The position numbers and the translations under genes are program-made. A model generated the notes under the pieces. The model was not told the DNA's origin, ran no database searches, and saw only the letters and a list, made by a program, of their open reading frames with translations. Positions 33,977 to 46,300 of a DNA stretch of 64,000 bases are shown here, in pieces (position 1 is the stretch's first letter; every line of letters begins with the position of its first letter). This stretch comes from Scatophagus argus (taxonomy: Eukaryota > Chordata > Actinopteri > Scatophagidae): contig NC_058496.1 of assembly GCF_020382885.2 (NCBI RefSeq), forward strand, positions 6,564,501-6,628,500, read 5' to 3'.

Positions 33977-34361
33977 AACTTGAAAATACAGGGAGAGTTT
34001 TGCAAAGAGTAAGACATCCACAGGGTTTGAGGATCTCTCTGTTGCATGGCCTCATCATTAACAAAAAGCAGCAGAAGTGGGAGGTTGTGCGGCTCGTCAC
34101 ATCTTTGTGCATGCTGTTTCTGACCCAGTGATGAGAGGATCCCAACAGTGAGACCAACAGCACTCGTGCTTTCTATATCACCTCTGCTTCAACCTCTGAG
34201 TTACTGCTCTCCTTTGGATTACTGCTTTTTTTAAATGCCGAAGACGCCTGTGGACGACTGAGAGAAGAGTCTGCGAGGAGGATTAACTTTGACACTTTTT
34301 CTTAGCTGAAGTGGGTTTAATCCATCATCTCATCTGTATGAAATTTTCTTCAGCTGGAATA
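32823..34361. other. Spacer and antxr1 upstream region
   Basis: It holds the short 3'UTR of microseminoprotein copy 2, an (AAT)n run at about 33540-33557, a (GA)n run at 33934-33972, and presumably the antxr1 promoter and 5'UTR. A short upstream ORF, MPKTPVDD, runs at 34235-34261. No TATA box or start site could be fixed. Confidence 0.45.
33934..33972. repeat. (GA)n microsatellite upstream of antxr1
   Basis: About 19 GA units, 390 bases before the preferred antxr1 start codon, possibly in the promoter or 5'UTR. Confidence 0.95.
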
Positions 34362-37300
34362 ATGTCTTTGTGCTGGTGGAGAAGCTTCTGGTTTCCTGTG
34401 GTGTTTGGTGCTGCGCTGGCTGTTCTTTCTGCTGGCAATGCTGGACCGAACCAGGACAGGAGGCAGACTGGGTCGTCCTCATGCTTTGGAGGCTTTGACC
34501 TTTACTTTGTTTTGGACAAGTGAGTTACCTGAAACATATTATGGGACACACTTAGAGGGGATGAATGAACAGGCTGGTTTCTGTTGACCGGTGAAAGAAA
34601 TTCATCGGAAAATCTACAATAAACTGACTGATCTTATCTTGAATATTTCACCTGCCTGTGCTGACTACCTAAATAAGGGATCAAAATGTATTACTTTATG
34701 CATTATCAGGAAAGCGTATTCATGCATACAGTAAATATGCATTATTTTAGGTTGTTCTTGTACTTCTCTCATCATCGTCTGCCAGAATGTTTTCATGATG
34801 TCGTCCGCATTTCTGTAATCGTTACGCCCCCTGGTGTCGTGTCATGAAGCCTGATGATGATGATGATGTGTCAGGTGTCTCTGATAGGTGTCAATCTACG
34901 TTTCAGGTTGGCACACGTCCAAAGCTGGTAATTATTAATAGTGTGTCATCAGTCACAGATCTTAAGTGCTGTAGCTGACTGCTGTGTTTGGTGTTTATCC
35001 CCACAAACACTAAACATTGCAGACATGTCCATAAGAGGAAGTGGCCAGCAAGTATTTAAATTAAGTGCATCCTTATATTTTCTCATCTTCTTTGAGTTAG
35101 GGTTAACATGCTCAGTGTATCTCAAGTAGGACACAGGATGTTTGGACTTCCTGCAGAGTCTTTTGGAAACATTGGTCCTGATTTAGAAACTGTTTCCATG
35201 TTTACCTAACCTCGTTTTTCAGTGGTCTGAGTTTTTCCTTTGAGCCAAGCAACGTGGGCACCTGATCAAAGCCTCCAAACTGCACGTTTACTCGATCACA
35301 TCAGTAATGTTCTAATGAAGCATAATATGGCTTCTCTAATCTGGTACCGTGTTTGCAGCTATCTGGTTATACAAGATGAATTTCTAAATAGGATTTCCGT
35401 GAGCTACAAATTCAGCTAAACAGGAATTGAGCAATTTCAGCAGCAAAGTCAGTCAAATGAAAAACGGTTTAAAATTCTCTGCGAGGGTGAGTGTCTCACA
35501 TGTGTTTTCCTGGGTTTGCCTGATTGGGTCTTGAAGGGAAAACACTTTATACTGTAGCTAAATCAGAACACACAGCTCCTCTGGTATCAATAGTGAACAT
35601 ACCCAGGCTGTTGTTTTTGGACTGCAACAGTGTACTCACCTTATGACCTTTGTGTTTTTCAAATTGGACTTTAAACTACTCATCTTATTCCTTTTTTTAA
35701 ACAAACCAAAATGTAGGTCAACAACATTTATCATTCCATTCATTCAACATTCATCATTTTTCTTATCTGGAAGACGGGGTTGGAGGATTGCAGTCTGACT
35801 TCTCTCTCTGTGACTCTCCCTCCCGAAATTTTGATGGGTTTTCCAGTTGTCCTACAGTGCACGTCAATGCCAACTCCAGGCTCACTGCTGTTTCCTCTCT
35901 GCAAGGGTTTAGGCAGTTGTGTGTAATTGTTAGTGTGAACCATGTTTCAGCGACACAGATTTATATTACACGAGTGACGTGAGAGAATTTATTGCTGGGC
36001 GTCAGTTCACTGTCTTAGCTGTTCTTTTCACTTTTCTTTATGCAATCTTTACTCCTTCGCACGATCCCATGCTTTCTTAGCAGTGATGTCGTCCACCTGC
36101 ACTCACTGTCCAGTATCTGATCTTCTCCTCTCTCCTCTCTCCTCTGTGTCTGTGCTGCCCTTTCTCCATTATGTCCAGATGTTCCAGTGTTTCAGTCCGT
36201 TGGCTGGGCTGTTTGTGCCGGGTCTTGTGTCATGGTAACTGTGGAAACGTGTTTCAAGAAATGATGCAGGCGGTTGTGGGGTTATAAAAACACAATTTCG
36301 ATGAAAGACATTTAGATAAGCATCGGCAATGAAACATGCAAGCTCAAACTGTTCTTTACTAACTTGATACAAGACTGTATTGAGATTTATTGCTAATGAG
36401 TTACTGATTATGATAGATAACTCTGCAGTGGAGCTTCTCTTCTCCTAACTCTTTGCTCCCTTTGTTTATTTCTTTATTTCCTAACAACTGAGAACTTGGT
36501 GTCTATAAACATCAGAAGTAAAAATGTGAACAGCACCAGCTCTGTTTTGAGTTCATTGGCTAAGAGGGAATAGAGTGCCAGACCATTAACATGCACACTG
36601 ACCAAGTTGTTATCACAGAACTGGTTGCATGAAGCCTTAATGAGGTTCGTCTGACTCCAATAACACCGGTATAATAGCAGGTGCATTATAAAGATATTAA
36701 CAGTAATCTGAGGAGTACCACATCATTGCTAACCCCACAAAGTAAACCAGCTGTGCTGCCCAAAGCATTTACTCACAGAAAACTATGCTGGCTTTCTCTA
36801 GTCTTCTTTTCCCTTTGAGAGTCTATTTCATGGATGGATTACTGACCTACTCGGCGGAAGTCCAGGGACCCAAGAGGTTTGAAAAAATGCAAAAAGACGC
36901 AAAACTAATAAGCGGACAAGCTAACTGAAAACAAAATGATCAAGAAAAGAACTATAGAGAGATACCAAACATCTAGAAACACAAAACAATGACAAGGGGA
37001 AACAACAACTACAAATAAACACAAGACAACACATATAAACACAAAATAACCACAAAACAATGATTGAGACACACAAAGTTATAACAGAGATGCTAAACTA
37101 CTACAAGAGGACAATAACAAACGGCCACAGAAAGACACTTAAAGATTACACATACAAAATGACTACTAAAACGACTTGTAGTCATTTGTATCTTATCATG
37201 TAGTCTTTTAGTCTGATGCTCCTGTGTAATAGGAAGACCTTTAAAATGTCTGCGCCCAGGAGCCCATTCTCACAAACATCATGTCCCGTTATCAGTTCAG

Positions 37301-40300
37301 ACTGTCCAGACTATCAGGAGAACAGAGAGGAGGTCATGTGGTTTAGATGCACAGCAGGGGGTGAAAATCTCACGCTCACATTAGTTTCGCTTTTCTTTTC
37401 TCAGATCTGGGAGCGTGCAGAATCACTGGACTGAAATCTACCACTTTGTTGAACATCTAGCTCACAAATTCATAAGGTAAAAAAAAAGAACCCAAAAAAA
37501 CAACTGTGTCATCAAATGTCTGTGGGAAAGCATGTAACGAGCAATGATTAGTGATCTAACAGAGAATATTGTTCTCCTCTCTTTGTCCCAGTCCACAGTT
37601 GCGGATGTCCTTCATTGTGTTTTCCACTGAAGGACGGATCTTAATGGGCCTGACAGAAGACAGGTGGGTGCTCATCCCCTCAAAGCTGCTTTTAATCCTC
37701 TTCTTTTCTGTCATCCAGCTGAAGGGAATGAGTGTAATACCAGATATAGACAACAGGTCACACACAGTTATGATCCCCTCTGAATTTTTATGACCAAGAA
37801 GAGATTCCAGACAGATACTTTCCTTCACTACGATCTGTCTATAGTGTCTTCGTTCTGGACAACCACTTTATTGTTTTGTTTTTGACACATTGTGGGCAGA
37901 TTGTGTGTCTAATCGTTCCTCAACAGAGTTTCTCAGCAGCCACAAAATCTTTTCACTGTTTCATTGCTTCCCTCATATCTTATCCTACAAAGGGCTCATT
38001 TCCTGTCTATCTGCGTGACAGTTTCTCAGGCCAGAATGCACCAATACTGTTTCAATTTATCCATCTGTAACACATTGCTGATGTATTTCTGCAAATGCTG
38101 CCCTTATGGAAACTATTGTTTTCTTACCACGCTTCTCAGTCTCTGGATTTAGTCAAAAATATGTTCGAAAATGAACCCGACAAAATGAAGATTTTCCACC
38201 AGTTTGGATTATCAGCAATGTAGATTACCCCACCTTCTGTGTGTGTCTGATCAGGGAGCGCATTCGAAAAGGTCTGGAGGAGCTCCAGAGGGTACTTCCT
38301 GGGGGAGACACCTTCATGCATGAGGGCATCCTGAGGGTGAGCAGCCTCTGCAGAACAAACTCCAGAACAAACACAACAAAGTCCAGAGAGCTGAATGATT
38401 GTTTTGTTAGAGCACGGAGGAGTTCCTTTTCTCACTGCATGCTACCTACCACACAGCCTCTTGGTTCAAACTTGTATTCCTTTCACAGGCCAGTGAGCAG
38501 ATATACTATGGAAACACTGAAGGTGTGTATTACTTTTCTTACACAGTAAATTGTTTCTAGATGCAAGTAAACTAGCAAGTATGAACCACAACATTTTTTG
38601 AATGTATGATTGACCTATTTCTGTGAATATTTACACTAAAGGGGCAATTCACCCAAAAACAAAAAAGCAAACAAACATTCTTTTTGTCTTACCTGTAGTG
38701 CTATTGATCCATCTAGACTGTTCTGGTGTGAGTTGAAAGACGGTCATGTTCTCCAGAAAGAGATCTTTGTGTTGAGTTTTTTTAAAATGCAACTTTGAGC
38801 ATCACACACCAACATCATCCATTATATTCGAGAGAAGGCTGACAACTCTACAGTCGATATCTCCACAACTGTGCAGCTCACACCAAAACAATCTAGTTGG
38901 ATAAATGACTCTATAGGTGGGAGGAAGGATATCACACAAGATATCTCTGAGGGCTCATGAAATGATTAAAAAGTTTGGGGGAAAGAATTTTAATCTTTTT
39001 ATTATTATTATTATTATTTTAAAAATCTGAAGAGAATTACATTACTGGCAGCTGAGAATCAGTGTGTTCATCACTTAATAGGAGACGTAAACACAACTGC
39101 AGTGCACTTAAGACTACAATGAACTAGACTGCGAGTTATCTGAAAAGAGATTAGACTTTGCAGTATTACAAAACAGCAGTGATCTTAATAGCATTACATG
39201 GCTGTTTGAAAGGCAGGATTAGTGTGTGAAATTGCAGCAGGGGTGACTAAGTTCTTTCTGTGTGCAGGTTATCGCACTGCCAGCGTTATCATAGCTCTGA
39301 CAGATGGAGAGCTGCACGAGGACCTTTTCTACTACGCTGAGAGGGAGGTGAGAAAGATTTAAAGAGATGTTAAACGGGTCGCACAAATTGTAACCATATG
39401 ACACCTGTGACTGAGCACGTGATGGACCAGATCAAACACCGACACCCCATCCATCACCACTTTGATCCTCTACCTCAAGTCTGGAAAAATGGGGTCAAAG
39501 CATCTGTCAGCTTTATACACCCGAGCCCAGTCATTCTTCTCACATCTGCACTGTGATCTGATGATTTATTTGTTCCTCAGACCACTCAGGCAGTCAAGGT
39601 GAAGGCATTCAACAGCCTGAAGCTTTAATCAGCTTTGAGTGCCCTCAGACACATGTTGACAGCAGGGATGATGTGGGGCTGACGTTCCCAGTAGCTGGAT
39701 GTCTCTCTTGACATTTGTGGGTTGCTGTCATATGGTGTCAACACAAAAATCCACAGGCATCACTGCTTAGAAAGTATTTGGCTTGTGCATTCTGTCTGCA
39801 TTTAAGCATCTGAGTGATGTTTCTATTGTTATATGATGTCTGAATAATATTATTCACAGGGAAGATGGTGTTGCTCAACTTGCAAAATCTTGTTAGGGGC
39901 CAGACAAACACAACCATGTTTTGCATGGTGTTATGAAATGTAGTGTAATTGAATCCAGGTGCTGAGCTTCTTCCTGTTTTTGCTGTGAATCTGTGCATAC
40001 CTGACAGGCCAACCGCTCCCGAAGCCTGGGTGCCACAGTTTACTGCGTGGGGGTGAAGGACTTCAATGAGACACAGGTTTGTTTGTTTGTTTGTTTTAAT
40101 TAAGATTTAGTCTGTACCTTAATGTATCGTGACATTAAAGCTTCAGGGAGTGAAATGGATAGTTAGCTTGTAAATTCAAAGCTTTGCTTTTTTTTTTTTT
40201 TTGAAAAGTCTGAAAAATTGAAATAGTCATAAAGTGCTTTACAATCCTTGAAATGACACTTAACCAACTTTATTCCCGTCAAACTGAAGATGTACATCAA

Positions 40301-43300
40301 ATGTCAAAACAATTTATATAACATAATGCAAGGGTTTGATAGCCTAATAATTACCCTGTGAGGCTTTTGATCCTCCATTATTATGTTAAATTTGTTTTGT
40401 CTTTGAAATTGAATTTCTAAAGCTTCACTAATGCTGTACTGTAGACTGAATAAATTTGCAGTTGTCATCTGTGTTTATAATGCCTGCTTTGTTGTCTAGC
40501 TGGCAAAGATCGCTGACAGTAAGGACCACGTCTTCCCTGTGAATGATGGATTTGAAGCCTTGCAAGGAGTCATCGACTCGGTAAGAATTTCACTTCTGCC
40601 CTCAAACTTATCCAAACAGTGTTTACATTGAATATATCACCAGAGATCCATAGGAAGTCATCTTGATTTAACAGACTTCACATAATCTCTCCCATCACTT
40701 CTTCTTTAATCCATCAACATGCTGATCAAATAGCACACAGGAAACAAGACAAAACAGGTTTAAAGCATAAGTTATTCCATCCATGGAGCACAGCCAGAGG
40801 ATCAGACTTCCAGGAAAACCTGCTGTGACTGTGACTTTCCTGCTTTTGATCATCACAGCTGACGTCTGGCCAAACACAATCAAAGTGTGTCTGTGTGTGT
40901 GTGTGTGTGTCTTAAGACCTACCTCAGTGGTGTTGATTTAAATTTTTGCATTTTCTAGCTAGCAAGAAATGAAGAACAGTTTGTTGAGAAGGGTCTGTTG
41001 TCGCTGGGATTCGAGGTTTGTTGAGCAGAGCTGAAGGTCACCCAGCTGACTCTCATCTGGAGCAAATTAACAGCAACCCAAAAGCTCTTGCCTCTTATTC
41101 ATGGGAGTGGGGCAGTGGGCCATGGATCTTCAGGCTTACACTTTGTATATTCCTGGAGAGCAGCAAGGACAGATACATCTGTAGAGCACAAAATGAGCAA
41201 TTATGGAAACTTTAAACCAAAAGACACCAGTGGCAAAAGGTTCATCAATAGGCAGATGGAAGTCATTGATGAGCTCTGCAATGCTATTCTGCTCATCTCC
41301 TCAGATCCTGAAGAAGTCCTGCATTGAGATCCTGGCAGCAGAGCCCTCTAGTATCTGTGCAGGAGGTAAGATGAAGATTTACCTCCTGTCTCTCCTCATC
41401 AGGTATTCACAGCTTGAAGTGAGACAGAAGATCATCTCAGCTGACCCTACATGACTTAATACTTGTGGACATTGGCTGTCTGCTGGCCCATACACTGGTA
41501 GCAGTGGTAGAAGTAGAATCATTAGAATTAGTCTGCAAAATGTTCTCTCTTGAAATATATTTTTTAGTGGAGACTTCGCCCACATGATTTGGGTCAATTA
41601 GACTCTGGAGAAGTCAAACTCCCTGTTGGATGTCTTATGAACAAACTGTTATAAAACTCCAATAACAGAAATAACTGCACACTGTCAACACCAATCACAT
41701 ACAGGGCTGATGAAAATCCATCATATTATGCCATGTTATACAGCTGAGCTCAATGGGGCCCCAGACAGAAGTAATTCATCATTTTCTTTATGCCTGTCAA
41801 TAATTCTTTCTGGCAACAAAATCTCTCTCAGTCACTGAAGTTGTTCCAAGCCATTAACAATGTGACGAGCCAAGTGGTTGTTGAGAGATTCGCATAACGT
41901 GATGAGAAGTTTTGTCGTTACTTTGAACTACAGATCCAGCATATGATAAAATGATTTTCAATTCATGAGGTGACATTTGTGTTTCTCCGTTCATCGCTCA
42001 GAGTCCTTTCAAGTGGTGGTGAGGGGAAATGGATTCCTGCACGCTCGCAATGTCGATAAGGTCCTGTGCAGCTTCCGCATCAACGACACCGTTACGAAGA
42101 GTGAGTGAAACATCATCGAGCATCTCTTCACTGTCCCCGATTTACCACACGCACTCTTTCATCACACATGAACGTTTTAACGGAGAACACATTGACTCAA
42201 AGTGTCAAAGCTGATTGCTCAGTTCGTTCACAATAAAAACAGCTGGAATAAACAGATGAGTGCACAGGCCATTGTAAAATCCACCTAAATTACTCCTAGC
42301 TGAGCTTCCCAAAAGTCAAACACCAAGTCAGCCTCACAGCTGGAATCCTCTGTGATTAAACAAACTGCCATGCTGGTGTTACTGCCATCATGGCTTTTTG
42401 TTTTGAACAAAACGCTGGCTTGTTTTACAGCCTAGGAATGAGCGAGAAACAAGAGATAAAGGAGAACGAGTGCCACACACGAGGCCGAGGGAGGAAAAGG
42501 CCTTAAGGATATAACCAGTTTCCCCACAGTCTTTACTGGTGGCTTACTGTAATAGTTGTTAAAACCACTTCCTACCAGGCCTGCCACTGTAGCTGCAGGA
42601 GGCACTGATCTAATTACAAAGCAAGATATTCGCCAGCACTGAGACACAAACAAAATGCCTCAGAGGGAGAACTGATGGTTGCTTTTCTGCCCTGATGACA
42701 TGTCAGAGCTCACGTCTCCAAGTCAGTCAAGTGGATTAGACTGTCCTCCATATTCTCTGATAGAGCAATGAGTTGTAGCAAAATGCCAAAAGTCTTTGGG
42801 GTTTCCTCCATATGATTGGTCTGTTTAGTACCATGTTGTGTAATGATTAACCATCTTTCTCACATATCTTATATATATATATATATATATGTAGATATAG
42901 ATGATATAGACACACAGTACTACGTTCAACACCGAATTCTTGCTTTTCAAATAAAATTTTTGCAACAAAGTAAAAGTAAGTTTGGCATTAATCACACATT
43001 TAACCATTCCTCAGAAGGAAGTTGTTGCTGCATGAACCAACTTCCTGCCGACAAACAGCGGACATGGAAACAGTTTGAGTAAAATTATCTCCTTATGTTA
43101 ATTCCATTATACTTGTATATTCCTCCTCCAGATACATTCACTTCTCTAGATTGTTTACACACAACCTCCTGGAGCTTGTTTTCTTCACATCAGGGGTAAA
43201 CCTTAAATGAAAATAATTAGGCCATGGTTATTTCGCCTGGAGAAGTATGTGTGATCAGCTATAAGGAAAACCATTTCTCTCTAATGCTTCTTTACTTGCC

Positions 43301-46300
43301 CTCACTGACTTCCCTGCTCCAGCCTCTGCATACTTCACAGATATGGCGAAACAGTAAAAAAGGAAAGCAGCAGTATGTACCTGCATGTGTTGAGCAGATG
43401 AGACAATGTTTCACTTTGTGTCTCCAGGAAAAAGTGGCAGCAAATACAGTCAGGCGGACTGGGATTTGGCAAGTCCTGTCCTGAACTATCCATTGTTTCT
43501 TTGACAGATGCTGCTACTATGGTGCCATGGACAATATTGAACTGTGCGAATAATGGGAGCCAAGTCTTTTGGTTTGCTTTCTTGCTAAGAGTAAGATTTG
43601 GAGATTGATACTCTCACGTCAGTATGCTTAAACCAGCAGATGCCATCTTAGCTTAGCATAAAAACTGAATATAAGGGGAAACTTACTCTTTCTAAACTAA
43701 CTCTTTCTTTCTAACTCTTTCCAAAGGTGTATAAATCTGTCTGCAAACACCTCTAAAGCGCAATATTTAGCATTATACCGTATTTGTTTCTAAATTTCAA
43801 CAAAACTAAACGTAAACATCAGTTTATGATTTTACTTTCTATGTGCCCTTAAGGTTACAACAAGACTCCAGGAAGCCCCTGTTGTTGCCAAGAAATTGTC
43901 CAGTGCATTGGAACTTGTAAAATCACAATTTGTTTCACATGGTTTCTTGGATGTATTAAACAAACATGAGATAATATGAGATATGACTGAATTTTAGATT
44001 TTATTACATTTTGACGGAGACAGGTTAGTTATATCTAGTCCTTATGCTATGCTATGCTAACCTCCAGGCTGTGGATTCACGTTTACCATACAGTAGTAAG
44101 GTATATTTCCAAAATAATTACACTATTTCTTTAAATAAAATTTAAGCTAAATCTGAATAAATCAATCAAATACTTTATGTAATCTTCTTCAGCAACTCAA
44201 AGATGCTCAGAATCTGCTGTAACTTTACAGTCTTTACCAGAGCTTAAGCAATAATTCCACTTAATTTGCTGGTTAAAGTTGAACTCAAGGCACTTTTCTG
44301 CACTGCACAGTAAAACATGACCTCTGTACACCTGGGGCATAAACAGTCCAGTAAAACATCATCACATGGACCCAGGATTGTCAGCCAGCATCTTGGTCCT
44401 CAAGGGATTTAAACGGTGGAATCAGGACCCATTGGCTCTGGACTTTAATTTGTCTTTTGCGAGGCTCTCAGCCCTTTTCGTCATGCTTTGATAGTGTGAG
44501 GCCATTCTGAGTGCAAGGTGGGTGCAGAGATGAACTCTGAGCTGGACCATTTCTGGGCCAGTTTGTATTAGCGCTGAGCTGTTTTTGGCAGCGTTGCTCC
44601 AACCTCCCAACCCCCACCCTCGTCCCACGTGGTGTTTCTTGAGACGAGCAGCCCTGACCTATGCAGGTCTGTTGATTTCCTCAGTTCTGGGGTATGCTCT
44701 CCCTTTGCCAGGATAAACAGATAGGCTTGGGCGACGACGCTTGCTGGAGCCGCTTTCCTAAAAGCCAGCTGGATCGGGAGAGGACCTAGTTTTGCCAGAA
44801 AAACAAAAGCTGGGGTGAAATAGTTGGTATTGCTGAGAGAAAGAGACAGATGACTTCGACAGCAGACAACAAAGCACTTGTTCTGAAGAATCACTCCCCT
44901 CAGACATTTTGTTAATCAAGTTACAGATGTGACATCACTTAACGTCTGTGAACATGTGCGTGGTTTCCTCCCTGTTACTGAGTTTAAATCAAGTCATGCG
45001 GCATTCATTCAGTTAATAATCTCTCAAAAATCTTAATGTAATCAGGATAAACACTGACATAATCTGAAAGGTAGATCAGGTTATTTAACCTGTGGGTTTG
45101 GGAGCTTTAAACTTATGTCAGTAAGCTGGCATGTTTGGCCAATTTGCTGTTTTTCATGACCCCTTTCCCTGTTCTGCCCCAGTGGTGAAGCCTTTGATTG
45201 TGGAAGATACCTATCTCCTCTGCCCTGCACCAGTACTTCAAGATGAGGGGATGTAAGTCCTGTAATTGATTTCAACAAATGGGAGGTTTCATATGACACC
45301 ATCTGCTCTGTTTTTCTAAGGCACCACATAAATGACAGCCCAGGCATTTTTATTTTTCCTTTCCAGGACAGCAAATCTTTATGTCAGTATGAACGAAGGT
45401 CTCAGTTTCATCTCCAGTTCGGTCACCATTACCACAGTGGGATGTGTGAGTACAGCATAATGTTATAATATTATCCACAAATTTCCTCAGTTTACATCCT
45501 ACGTTTTATGTCACATGCTGCATGTCTTGCACTGTCTGTCTACCTGTTTAACGGCTTTCAGTCTGAGCCTCAGTCTATGAGCATTTAGCTTTGAGTCTGT
45601 TTTGTTTTGGGTAATAGTGCTTTCCAGCTGAAGGCTAGTACTCACAGTACATCACAAAATAATACAACTAATCCAAACAATGCATTACAGACTTAAGAAG
45701 ATGATGCCTAAATGATGGATGCATGTTAATTAAAGTATTCCAGCATCAACAGACTTAAGACTTCAGTCTTAAAACACAATTCTGTGTTAGATAAAAACCG
45801 ACAGAGCCGCTTTTCCACGTAAATCCTTAGGCCTAGAGAAGTGGTTTACATCTCTTTGGTGCTGTACACATTCAGAGAGAGTGTGTTGACGTGTCCGTCT
45901 CCATTACAGTCTGATGGGACCATCCTGGCCATAGCTCTGCTCATCCTGATGCTGCTCCTGGTCTTGGCTCTCCTCTGGTGGTTCTGGCCTCTGTGCTGCA
46001 CTGTGGTGAGTTTTCTGAAACACCAATGCAATAATAACAGGCACACATGTTGCTTTACAGACAGCTCCTAGTCCGCTATTTTCAAATTATAGATGACTTT
46101 AAACACTTTTGGAATGCAGTGATATTGCTCAATGAGACAGAGAGAAATGTCTTTTCTAGGTCTGTCTCGTCTGGCTAACACCCCCTAAGGCATCTTATTA
46201 ACGTAAACAACACTCCCATTGTGAAAAGGTTTGGGTCTGTGAGTCAATAAGGATGCATGACCCTTTTGGATCCCTGCAGCTGAATTTAGTGCACAACCAG

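Larger units (their letters stand above)
42101..45182. other. antxr1 intron 10
   Basis: Intron of 3.1 kb holding an (AT)n run at 42870-42890 and a palindromic mobile element at about 43570-44130. No coding exon was seen. The exon borders on either side (ACG AAG A|GTGAGT and CCCAG|TG GTG) join in phase. Confidence 0.6.
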
